From: Actinomycetes bacterium
GTDB taxonomy: Bacteria > Actinomycetota > Acidimicrobiia > Acidimicrobiales > Palsa-688
Direction of reading: 5' to 3'
Assembly (NCBI GenBank): GCA_021846485.1
Contig: JAJZWW010000257.1
Location: 1-5,234, forward strand
Length of the DNA: 5,234 nucleotides
In this document: positions 1 through 5,104 of the stretch, piece by piece
Position numbering within the stretch: position 1 is the stretch's first letter
How the letters are laid out: every line of letters begins with the position of its first letter
The notes under the pieces: generated by a model
Databases searched by the model: none
What the model saw: the letters and a program-made list of their open reading frames with translations, nothing else
What the model was told of the DNA's origin: nothing
Program-made: the position numbers and the translations under genes

Positions 1-29
1 CCGCGCTGCGGCCCCGCCGCGCCGGCCCG

Positions 30-329
30 TCAGCCCGGCAGGTCGAGCTGGACCCGGCTGATCGCCTCGGCAAGGGGCGCGAGCTCTCCCCGCAGCCGGT
101 TGTGCTCCCCGTCGGCGTCGTAGGCCCGGTAGGCCTCGGCGTCGGTGAAGTCGGCGACTATCGCCAGCGACCAGTTGCCCTCCCGCATGCCGGCGTCCCG
201 CCCGACGCTGTAGGAGAGGGTGCCGGGGCAGTCCATCTGCCGGAACGCCTCGATCAGCTCCTCGACCCGCCCGGCGTCGGCATCCGGGCGGAGCTTGACG
301 GTCACAACGTTGCGGATCACCGCCGCCAC
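30..329 (-). CDS. Dabb-domain (stress-responsive A/B barrel) protein
   Basis: Small 99-residue protein that fits one Dabb (dimeric alpha/beta barrel) domain from end to end. It opens with the typical first strand IRNVVTVKLRPDAD, has a central GTLSYSVGRDAG segment, then the NWSLAIVADFTDAEAYRAY strand-helix and a closing HNRL...L.EAISRVQLD region. Dabb proteins form small dimeric ferredoxin-like barrels; members range from stress-induced proteins of unknown role to polyketide cyclases, so no reaction is assigned. The start is uncertain: GTG at 329 gives MAAVIRNVV, whereas GTG at 320 gives the more family-typical MIRNVV, and neither has a clear Shine-Dalgarno sequence. The reading frame is undamaged, unlike the peptidase gene 67 bp upstream on the same strand, with which it could share a transcript. 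Confidence 0.85.
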   Translation of the reverse strand: MAAVIRNVVTVKLRPDADAGRVEELIEAFRQMDCPGTLSYSVGRDAGMREGNWSLAIVADFTDAEAYRAYDADGEHNRLRGELAPLAEAISRVQLDLPG

Positions 330-396
330 GCTAGACCCGGAGCGAGGGACGGGGAACCGAGCCGGGGCGCCGGAGGGGGAGCCCCGGCCCGGTCGC

Positions 397-985
397 TCAG
401 CCGGCCCCGGGGAGCAGCCGCGCCTCTATGCGCTCCTCGACGGCGGCCCCGCCTGCGCGGACCACCCTGTAGGCGGCCTTGCCAGGCACCTCGCTGACCG
501 CGTCGGCCAGCTCCGTCCCCGGTACACCAGCCCGACGCCGTCGTCGGTGGCGTAGCCGTCGGAGATCGCCCCCGAGCCGACGAACCGCTGGAACAGCGGC
601 CGGCGCTGCTCCTCGGAGTCGTAGTGCACGCCGTTGGAGTACGGCAGGAGGCCGAGCCCGCCGGTAACCGCGCGCAGCTCGGTGCCGAACGAGTCGGTCG
701 TGCCCCCTACGTGCCAGCAGATCGACCCGGCCGAGACCCCTCCGAGGACGACGCCGCGGCGCCACAGATCGGCGAAGATCCCGTCGAGGCCGTGCAGGCG
801 CCACACGGCGAGCAGGTTGGCGACGCTACCGCCGCCGACCCAGACGAGGTCCGCCTCGCCGGCCATCCCGGCCGGGTCCGCGGTGTTGGGCATCGGGAAC
901 AGCGCCAGGTGCGCGACGTCCACCCCAGCCGCCCGCCCGGCGTCGTGGAACCAGGCGATCCGGTGGGCCTGGTCGCCGCCGGCGC
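397..985 (-). pseudogene. Peptidase E-like (S51 serine peptidase) gene, 5'-truncated and frameshifted
   Basis: Remnant of a peptidase E family enzyme (S51 fold; Ser-His-Asp/Glu type, class I glutamine amidotransferase-like). Visible landmarks are the GGGSVANLLAVWRLHGLD segment, the nucleophile elbow GGVSAGS (Ser codon near 732-734), a following TDSFG Asp, and the GVHYD His (codon near 624-626). Ser-to-Asp and Ser-to-His spacings (13 and 36 residues) are close to those known for E. coli PepE (15 and 37). Two lesions are visible. First, the usual N-terminal ~45-50 residues (the LGGGGFS...PTASGD part) are missing; homology starts at about GDQAHRIAWFHDA. Second, after DGVGLVYRG the frame is lost at a C run at 517-520, and adding one C restores TELADAVSEVPGKAAYRVV, ending at the stop at 397. 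The enzyme is probably inactive. The family assignment is strong; pseudogene status assumes the bases are correct. Confidence 0.75.
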
Positions 986-1400
986 CTGGGGCAGGCGACA
1001 GGGTGGCGGTAAGGTGCCGTCGCAGCGTCGGTGGCGGGAGCGCGGAGGGGTCGACCAGGAGCGGCAACCGGCGGGTGAGCGCCCCGTGTACGAAGAGTCC
1101 ACTCCGGCCACTGCTCGGCCAGCCACCGGCGCGCCCAGTGGTGCGCACGGAGGTCGTCGGGAGCGGCTGCCAGGTCGCCGGCTCGCCGTTCGCCTCGTCG
1201 AAGGGCTCGCCCCGCTGGACCACCAGGAGGAGCGCCGCACGGTGGCGGTCCGCCTCAGCCCGCGTCAGGAACGAACGGCTGCGCTGACGACGACAGACCG
1301 CCCACCGCACGATCCACGGGCGCTGGTGACGCTCCCCCGCTCGGCGCTGCAGGCCGAAGACGGCGACGTCCGGGACCGGCCGCCGCGTGCCCGTGGCCAT
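970..1400 (-). pseudogene. Tyrosine integrase (phage-type), N-terminal remnant with frameshifts
   Basis: Starts at ATG 1400 (MATGTRRPVPDVAVF...; an in-frame upstream ATG lies at 1412, and neither has a visible ribosome site). It carries the arm-type/AP2-like N-terminus seen in many actinobacterial tyrosine recombinases: RPWIVRWAVCRRQRSRSFLT, RAEADRHRAALLLVVQ, and then FDEANGEPATWQPLP. The next expected block, HWARRWLAEQWPEWTLRTR, is present but in another frame (about 1090-1140). The original frame then resumes with LTRRLPLLVDPSALPPPTLRRHLTATL. So there are at least two compensating indels, and then the sequence runs directly into peptidase E. The core-binding and catalytic domains (R...HxxR...Y) are absent, so no recombination activity is expected. 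It is probably the relic of an integrated element. Assignment rests on recalled family style, not on a search. Confidence 0.6.
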
Positions 1401-1412
1401 TGGGAGGAGCAC

Positions 1413-1497
1413 GGGAGGAGACTATTCCTGCAGGTGCGACACCGCCCATGACCTGCAGTTTCAGCTCGCAAGAGCTCGGCCTCAGGGGCCGGGTGCG
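1413..1497. promoter_or_regulatory. Cluster of dyads upstream of the integrase remnant
   Basis: Three inverted repeats lie side by side upstream of the integrase remnant. CTGCAGGT (1428-1435) pairs with ACCTGCAG (1451-1458), 8 bp perfect with a 15-nt spacer. AGCTC (1463-1467) pairs with GAGCT (1472-1476). CGGCC (1477-1481) pairs with GGCCG (1487-1491). The first could be an operator or part of an integration-related site; the other two are small hairpins. No function can be shown from the sequence. Confidence 0.3.
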
Positions 1498-1757
1498 GTG
1501 ACCATCCGGGTCACGACCAACGCCCCTGACCGACGATCCACCTCTTCGACGAGTACGCCGGTGCGCACAGCCTCGTGCAGAAGGCGTTGCACGTGGCCGC
1601 TCCGGAGACCTTCGGCAACGGCGGCTGGATGTTCCGGGTCTCCGGGATCGAGGCCACCAACCACTTCTACGTCATGGTCAACGGCGTGAGGTCCAACGTC
1701 GTGGCCGCGGTCATCGAAGGACCCCCAGAAAGCCACTTGCCGCGCGGTAGGCGGTAG
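1498..1757 (+). pseudogene. Unidentified coding fragment
   Basis: I do not recognise this protein. From about 1530 to the TAG ending at 1757 the plus strand reads TIHLFDEYAGAHSLV, then QKALHVAAPETFGNGGWMFR, then VSGIEATNHFYVMVNGVRSN and VVAAVIEG. Codons have strong G/C third positions and the amino-acid mix is that of a folded protein rather than an antisense shadow. The frame is closed upstream by a TGA at 1527-1529, but the neighbouring frame from GTG 1498 reads VTIRVTTNAP and would join it with one indel near 1526, so this may be a frameshifted fragment. The first in-frame start in the downstream part is GTG 1575; no ribosome site is seen. The last 14 residues (PPESHLPRGRR-like tail) look non-conserved, suggesting the original 3' end is lost. 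It could instead be a short genuine hypothetical gene. Confidence 0.4.
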
Positions 1758-1831
1758 CGGCTCGAAGCGGGAGCCCCGGCATCGAACAATATCGGACCCG
1801 CTCCGACCAGTACGCCAGGGCGTTCGCCGGT

Positions 1832-1855
1832 AGCGGGCACGGCAGCGGGCACGGA
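1832..1855. repeat. Two tandem copies of a 12-bp unit
   Basis: AGCGGGCACGGC (1832-1843) is followed at once by AGCGGGCACGGA (1844-1855), 11 of 12 bases identical. It lies in the otherwise featureless stretch between the unidentified fragment and the end of the regulator gene. Confidence 0.6.
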
Positions 1856-1921
1856 CCCCCGACATCCGAATGTGCCACGTGCCGCGCCCTGGTCTCTTCG
1901 GTCCGGGCCAGCAACCCAGGC

Positions 1922-2599
1922 TCAGGACAGGGGTGCCGCCCCCGCGGGTTCGCGACGGAGGGTGAGGCTGCACCCGGCCCGCCTGGGATCCTTGGCCACG
2001 AGTCCCTCCACCCCGAGGCCGCCAAGGCCTTCCGCCAGGCCTTCGGCAAGTCCCAGGTGCAGCTGGCAGACCGTGTCGGGCTCGGCGCCCGCCACCTCGG
2101 AGAAAGGACAACGACCGAGGACCAGCTCCACCCTGCGACCCCGGTCCACCCGTGTAGGCCTGAACCCGCGACGCAGGACCTCACCCTCCAGCAGGTCGAC
2201 GCTCTCCCCGGCCCCGGCCAGATCGGCTCCGCGACGGTGACCCTCCTGGCGTCCCACCTGGCGCGGCTCAAGGCCCCGGCGCACCGCTTCGCTAAGGAGT
2301 CCCGCCAGCCAGGCGTACGCGCCCGGGGTGCCCCAGCGGCCGGCCACCTCAGGGGCGAGCCGGTACAGCAGTCGGGGCCGGCCGGGGCGGGAGCGCTCCT
2401 CGAGCTCCTCGACGACGAGCCCGGCGTCCTTGAGCGCCGCGAGGTGCTGACGCACCGCGTTGTGGTTGAGCCGGACGAAGTCGGTCAGCTCGGCCACCCC
2501 GACCGGTCCGGGTGCCTCAGCGATGTAGCGGAACAGGCGGTGACGCGTAGGGTCCCCCAGAGCCCTGGCCTCTCGTTGCAACTCCACGCCCTCGACCAT
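1922..2599 (-). CDS. ArsR-type winged-helix regulator, SufR-like (probable Fe-S sensor)
   Basis: Intact 225-residue DNA-binding regulator. Residues ~12-82 form an ArsR/MarR-like winged helix: ARALGDPTRHRLFRYI, AELTDFVR, recognition helix LNHNAVRQHLAALKDAGLVV, and wing RSRPGRPRLLYRLAPE. The C-terminal part has LGRCPF (Cys164), VCQLHLGLAEGL (Cys178, His181) and RRAGCSL (Cys210). This layout (CPF...VC.LH..L.EGL...G.C) matches SufR-type regulators, which bind an Fe-S cluster through C-terminal Cys residues and repress Fe-S assembly or redox genes. Only three Cys are seen here, so cluster binding is inferred. Start ATG 2599 has a good ribosome site (GAGAGG at 2605-2610, 5-nt spacer). The AT-richer upstream region contains a dyad suited to autoregulation. 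No suf genes are in the window; the nearest redox gene is at 5105. Confidence 0.8.
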   Translation of the reverse strand: MVEGVELQREARALGDPTRHRLFRYIAEAPGPVGVAELTDFVRLNHNAVRQHLAALKDAGLVVEELEERSRPGRPRLLYRLAPEVAGRWGTPGAYAWLAGLLSEAVRRGLEPRQVGRQEGHRRGADLAGAGESVDLLEGEVLRRGFRPTRVDRGRRVELVLGRCPFSEVAGAEPDTVCQLHLGLAEGLAEGLGGLGVEGLVAKDPRRAGCSLTLRREPAGAAPLS

Positions 2600-2610
2600 C
2601 CCGTCCTCTC

Positions 2611-2650
2611 CCGTTCTGGATGTTCTAGTCTACGTCCGAACAATGCGAAC
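2611..2650 (-). promoter_or_regulatory. Promoter/operator region of the SufR-like regulator
   Basis: This is one of the few AT-rich stretches in the window, directly upstream of the regulator start. On the plus strand TGTTC (2621-2625) and GAACA (2638-2642) form an inverted repeat with a 12-nt spacer, and GTTC also recurs at 2613-2616. Read on the minus strand, ATTGTTC (2644-2638) resembles a -35-like hexamer (TTGTTC), but no confident -10 at standard spacing is seen. The position suits an autoregulatory operator; this is inference. Confidence 0.4.
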
Positions 2651-2697
2651 CGTTGCCCTTGCGAGGGTGGCCCTGGTCCCCGGTCGGTGGCTCGATG

Positions 2698-2713
2698 GAC
2701 AGGCCGGTCTGTC
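2698..2713. promoter_or_regulatory. 16-bp near-perfect palindrome at the SDR 3' end
   Basis: GACAGGCCGGTCTGTC differs from its own reverse complement at only one base pair position (two bases). It overlaps the stop codon of the broken SDR gene and lies about 100 bp upstream of the regulator start. It might be an operator or part of a terminator; there is no T-tract. Confidence 0.3.
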
Positions 2714-3411
2714 AACAGCGGCCCCGCGCTGCTCGCGAGCTGTCGCCAGAGCGTTCTTCGGCGACGGTGTTGCCGCCGTCGACGACCACCTGGCCGGTTA
2801 GGACCCTTCCGGCAACTACTTGGACGGCGTTACCAACTTCGGCCGTGTCAGCACACGGTTCTCGGCCTTCGGCCGTCCAAGTAGTTGCCGCTCGGGCCCT
2901 TACGTAGCTGGCGTCGGGCCTGGCCGGGAAGGCCACACAGGCGGCCACCTCGCTCGCGTGCCAGAGCGTCCGACCGGCGTCGCAGCACACCCATCCGCTC
3001 CTGCACGGAGGTGGCAGTGGCTATCCGTCCTGGAGCGACGGCGTTCACGGTGATCCCGTGCCCGGCCAGCTCAACGGCTGCCGCCCGGGTGAGCCCCACC
3101 ATCCCGGCCTTGGCGGCGTCGTAGGCGACGTCGCCCGGGTAGGCGGCGACCGGGCCGGAGACCGACGCCACGTTGACCACCCACCCCCATCGGACCTGAT
3201 GTCCAATGTCCGGCGGGTCGAGCGCCGCGGAGACGCCGGAGACCAGGTGGGCCACCTGGCCACCGCGGCCCGCCTAGATCCACTCTTCGGCGAGCTCCGC
3301 GCGCCGCAGGTGGATGATGCGGTCGGTGGTCGAGGACACCCCCACCCGGGCACCGAGGAGCCCGAGTGCCCGGGCGCAGGCGAAGCCGATGCCCACCGGG
3401 CTCCTGGTGCC
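2712..3411 (-). pseudogene. Short-chain dehydrogenase/reductase (SDR), multiply disrupted
   Basis: Remnant of a classical SDR (NAD(P)-dependent oxidoreductase). The cofactor-binding start is visible from 3411 downward as GTRSPVGIGFACARALGLLG then ARVGVSSTTDRI. The catalytic part is VVNVASVSG (Ser) and AYPGDVAYDAAKAG (Tyr-X3-Lys), followed by GLTRAAAVELAGHGITVNAV and APGRIATATSVQERM. The usual beta-4/NNAG region is missing, by deletions on both sides of SGVSAALDPPDIG. Other lesions: the first ~12 residues are absent at the junction with cbiD; an in-frame TAG lies at 3276-3274; two single-base losses around 2960-2995 shift the frame between ERMGVL and SEVAACVAF; and a 99-bp hairpin insertion splits SYV from TGQVVVDGGN. 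The frame ends at TGA 2714-2712. Its substrate cannot be told. It is non-functional as read. Confidence 0.8.
2801..2899. mobile_element. 99-bp palindromic (MITE/foldback-like) insertion in the SDR gene
   Basis: The two ends are inverted repeats of 28 bp with 24 matches. The inner 19 bp, CGGCAACTACTTGGACGGC (2810-2828) against its complement at 2872-2890, are perfect, and the outer ends are GGACCC and GGGCCC. The loop holds a second hairpin, CCGTGT (2843-2848) with ACACGG (2853-2858), and a direct repeat CTTCGGCCGT (2837-2846 and 2867-2876). TTA flanks both sides (2798-2800 and 2900-2902), as a 3-bp target duplication would. Deleting the element plus one TTA (102 bp, 34 codons) rejoins the host gene as SYVTGQVVVDGGN, the expected SDR C-terminus, which strongly supports a precise insertion. 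It encodes no protein, so movement would need a transposase elsewhere. No second copy is in the window. Confidence 0.75.
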
Positions 3412-4216
3412 AGGATGGGGTCGGGACGATCACCAAGGCGGGGCTGGGACTGGCGATCGGCGCGGCGGCGATCAACCCGGTGCCGAGGCGGATGATCGTG
3501 GCGGCTCTGGGGGAGGTAGGCCTCGACCCCGTCGAGGTGACCTTCTCGGTGCCCGGGGGACAGGAGATGGCCACCGAGACGACCAACGCCCGCCTCGGCA
3601 ACCTCGGGAGCATCTCGATCCTCGGGACCTCCGGCATCGTCCGCCCGTTCTCCACCGCCTCCTACCGGGCATCGGTGGTCCAGCAGATCGCGATGTGGCC
3701 GCCGCCCAGGGGGAGCGCACGCTGGTGCTCGCGACCGGCGCCCGCTCCGAGGCGGCGGCAGCCCGCCTGCACCCCGGGCTGGACCCGGTGTGCCTGGTCG
3801 AGGTCGGCGACTTCACCGGGGTCGCGCTGCGACGCGCCGCCCGGGCAGGGATGCGCTCGGTGGTGTTCGTGGGCATGGCCGGCAAGCTGGCCAAGCTCTC
3901 CGCCGGCGTGATGATGACCCACTTCCACCGCTCCGCGGTCGACACGTCGCTGCTCGCCGCGCTGGCCGTCGAGGCCGGTGCGCCCCACCCGGTGGTCGAG
4001 GCGGCCACCGCCACCTCTACCGCCCGGCATTTCCTCGAGGCATGCATGCTGCACTCGTGCCTCTAGCCGCTCGCGCTGCTCTGCGAGCGGGCGCGGGCCG
4101 CGTGCCTCGACTACGTGGGGTCTGGCTTGGAGCTCGAGGTGGTCCTCGTCGACTACGAAGGGGCGGCCGCCGTCTGGCGGGCCGGCCCCGCGGCCAGCCG
4201 CGCACCCTCCCCGTGA
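3411..4216 (+). pseudogene. cbiD: Cobalt-precorrin-5B C1-methyltransferase (CbiD), 5'-truncated and disrupted
   Basis: CbiD methylates C1 of the corrin ring in the anaerobic (early-cobalt) cobalamin pathway. Homology starts abruptly at GVGTITKAGLGLAIGAAAIN and PVPRRMI, continues through EVTFSVPGGQEMA, NARLGNLGSISILGTSGIVR and PFSTASYRASVVQQI, then after a frameshift near 3688-3695 through DVAAAQGERTLVLATGARSE, VGDFTGVALRRAARAG, VVFVGMAGKLAKLSAGVMMT and ATSTARHFLEACM. An in-frame TAG at 4064-4066 interrupts it, but the same frame goes on with LCERARAACLDYVGSGLELE and VVLVDYEG to a TGA at 4214-4216, as CbiD C-termini do. About the first 100 of the family's ~350-380 residues are missing, cut at the junction with the SDR remnant. 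No other cobalamin gene is in the window. Family assignment is strong; the gene as read cannot make an active enzyme. Confidence 0.85.
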
Positions 4217-4271
4217 GCAGCTACAGGGGAGGAACTGGCCTGCTGGACTTCCTCACCAGGTGATCGCCCGG

Positions 4272-4297
4272 GGCTGCCGGAAGGCCGCCCCGCAGCC
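4272..4297. terminator. GC stem-loop between convergent genes (possible terminator)
   Basis: GGCTGC (4272-4277) pairs with GCAGCC (4292-4297) around a 14-nt loop, with further partial pairing of CCGG outside. It sits between the end of the cbiD remnant (+) and the end of the MOSC gene (-), the right place for a bidirectional terminator, but there is no T-run on either strand. Confidence 0.3.
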
Positions 4298-4308
4298 GGG
4301 AGGGAGGC

Positions 4309-4983
4309 TCACCTCTCGGGCACTGGCCGCCCGCCGGCAGCGGCGAGGACCCGACGCGCCCAGCGGTGCCAGGAAGCAGCGAGCTCCGCCACCTCGAGGA
4401 GCTCGCCGGCGCGCTGGTGGTGGTCGTAGAAGATGTCGGCCACCTCGACCACCGGGAACCGGTGGGCAGGGCGCGCCACGATCTCGATCCGATCACCGGC
4501 CTGGAGCTCTCCCTCGGCGAGGATCCGCAAGTAGGCCCCGTGCCGGCGGGCATCGGCGAAGCGGTCAGGGAAGCGGTCGTCTCCCACCCGGATGCCGAGC
4601 TTGTAGCAGGGGATGCGCGGCTGGCTGACCTGCAACCGCACGCCGCCCACCTGCCACTGCTCGCCGACGACGGCCTGGGAGAGGTCCACGCCTGCGGTGG
4701 TCAGGTTCTCGCCCATGCTCCCAGGAGCGAGGGGCCCACCCCACCATGCGAGGTCCTCCGCGGCGTAGGCGTAGACCGCCTTGTCGGGACCGCCGTGGGC
4801 CTTTCGGTCGGCTTGTGCGTCGCCTGCCAGGTTCACTCCCCGCGCCCTCACCGGCCCGGCCACGGGGGACTTCCAGATCGCCGAGGACACCTGCCGGCCC
4901 CGCCAGAGCGTCTCCGCCGGGCGGCCCACGTTGACCGAGAGCACCCGCGCCAGGCGAGCCTCGTCGACATGACCAGGGGGCAC
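4309..4983 (-). CDS. MOSC-domain protein, YiiM-like
   Basis: Intact MOSC (molybdenum cofactor sulfurase C-terminal) domain protein of the YiiM type. It has VLSVNVGRPAETLWRGR at the N-terminus, RGVNLAGDAQADRKAHGGPD then KAVYAY, GSMGENLTTAGVDL, and QVSQPRIPCYKLGIR with the conserved Cys (residue ~126). It ends with the YiiM-type C-terminal helical extension (EVADIFYDHHQRAGELLEVA, ASWHRWARRVL). MOSC proteins bind molybdenum cofactor or act in its sulfur chemistry; E. coli YiiM is linked to reduction of N-hydroxylated compounds. The substrate here is unknown. Start is uncertain: GTG 4983 (MPPGHVDEARLARVLSVNVG) is taken, while GTG 4944 (MLSVNVG) also fits. An open frame runs up to 5160 but would overlap the divergent oxidoreductase gene, so it is not used. 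The undamaged frame contrasts with the neighbouring cbiD remnant. Confidence 0.88.
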   Translation of the reverse strand: MPPGHVDEARLARVLSVNVGRPAETLWRGRQVSSAIWKSPVAGPVRARGVNLAGDAQADRKAHGGPDKAVYAYAAEDLAWWGGPLAPGSMGENLTTAGVDLSQAVVGEQWQVGGVRLQVSQPRIPCYKLGIRVGDDRFPDRFADARRHGAYLRILAEGELQAGDRIEIVARPAHRFPVVEVADIFYDHHQRAGELLEVAELAASWHRWARRVLAAAGGRPVPER

Positions 4984-5045
4984 GTCACCTGAAGCTACCC
5001 CCTTGCCGAAGGCCGGCGTGCCCCCGGCCGGGCGCCGATCGACCT

Positions 5046-5104
5046 GGCAGGATTGTTCTGTCCGTAAGTAGAGTAAGCTGTGGCCACAGGGGAGGAGGCG
5101 ACCA
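5046..5104 (+). promoter_or_regulatory. Promoter, palindrome and RBS of the oxidoreductase gene
   Basis: An AT-rich island in the 121-bp divergent gap. ATTGTTC lies at 5052-5058 (TTGTTC as a possible -35), with -10-like TAAGCT (5074-5079, 15-nt spacing) or TAGAGT (5069-5074). It is followed by a perfect 12-bp palindrome CTGTGGCCACAG (5078-5089), which would overlap the transcription start, and a strong ribosome site GGAGGAGG (5091-5098) 6 nt before ATG 5105. Further toward the MOSC gene, GGCCGG (5011-5016) and CCGGCC (5024-5029) form another hairpin. The ribosome site is clear; the promoter boxes are tentative. Confidence 0.5.

Noticed and set aside
624..1451. Long plus-strand open frame (275 codons)
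   Set aside because: It is antisense to the integrase/peptidase E remnants, has low-complexity Arg/Pro/Gly-rich composition and shows no recognisable motif; a high-GC shadow.
1482..2111. Minus-strand open frame of 209 codons downstream of the regulator
   Set aside because: Overlaps the regulator 3' end in another frame and is Arg/Gly/Pro-rich without motifs.
2753..2781. Inverted repeat CGACGG / CCGTCG near the SDR 3' end
   Set aside because: It falls in codons for the conserved VDGGNTVAEE segment and is explained by coding constraint and GC content.
2057..2884. Long plus-strand open frame (275 codons) opposite the regulator
   Set aside because: Antisense to a well-supported intact regulator and running through its promoter; no domain features.
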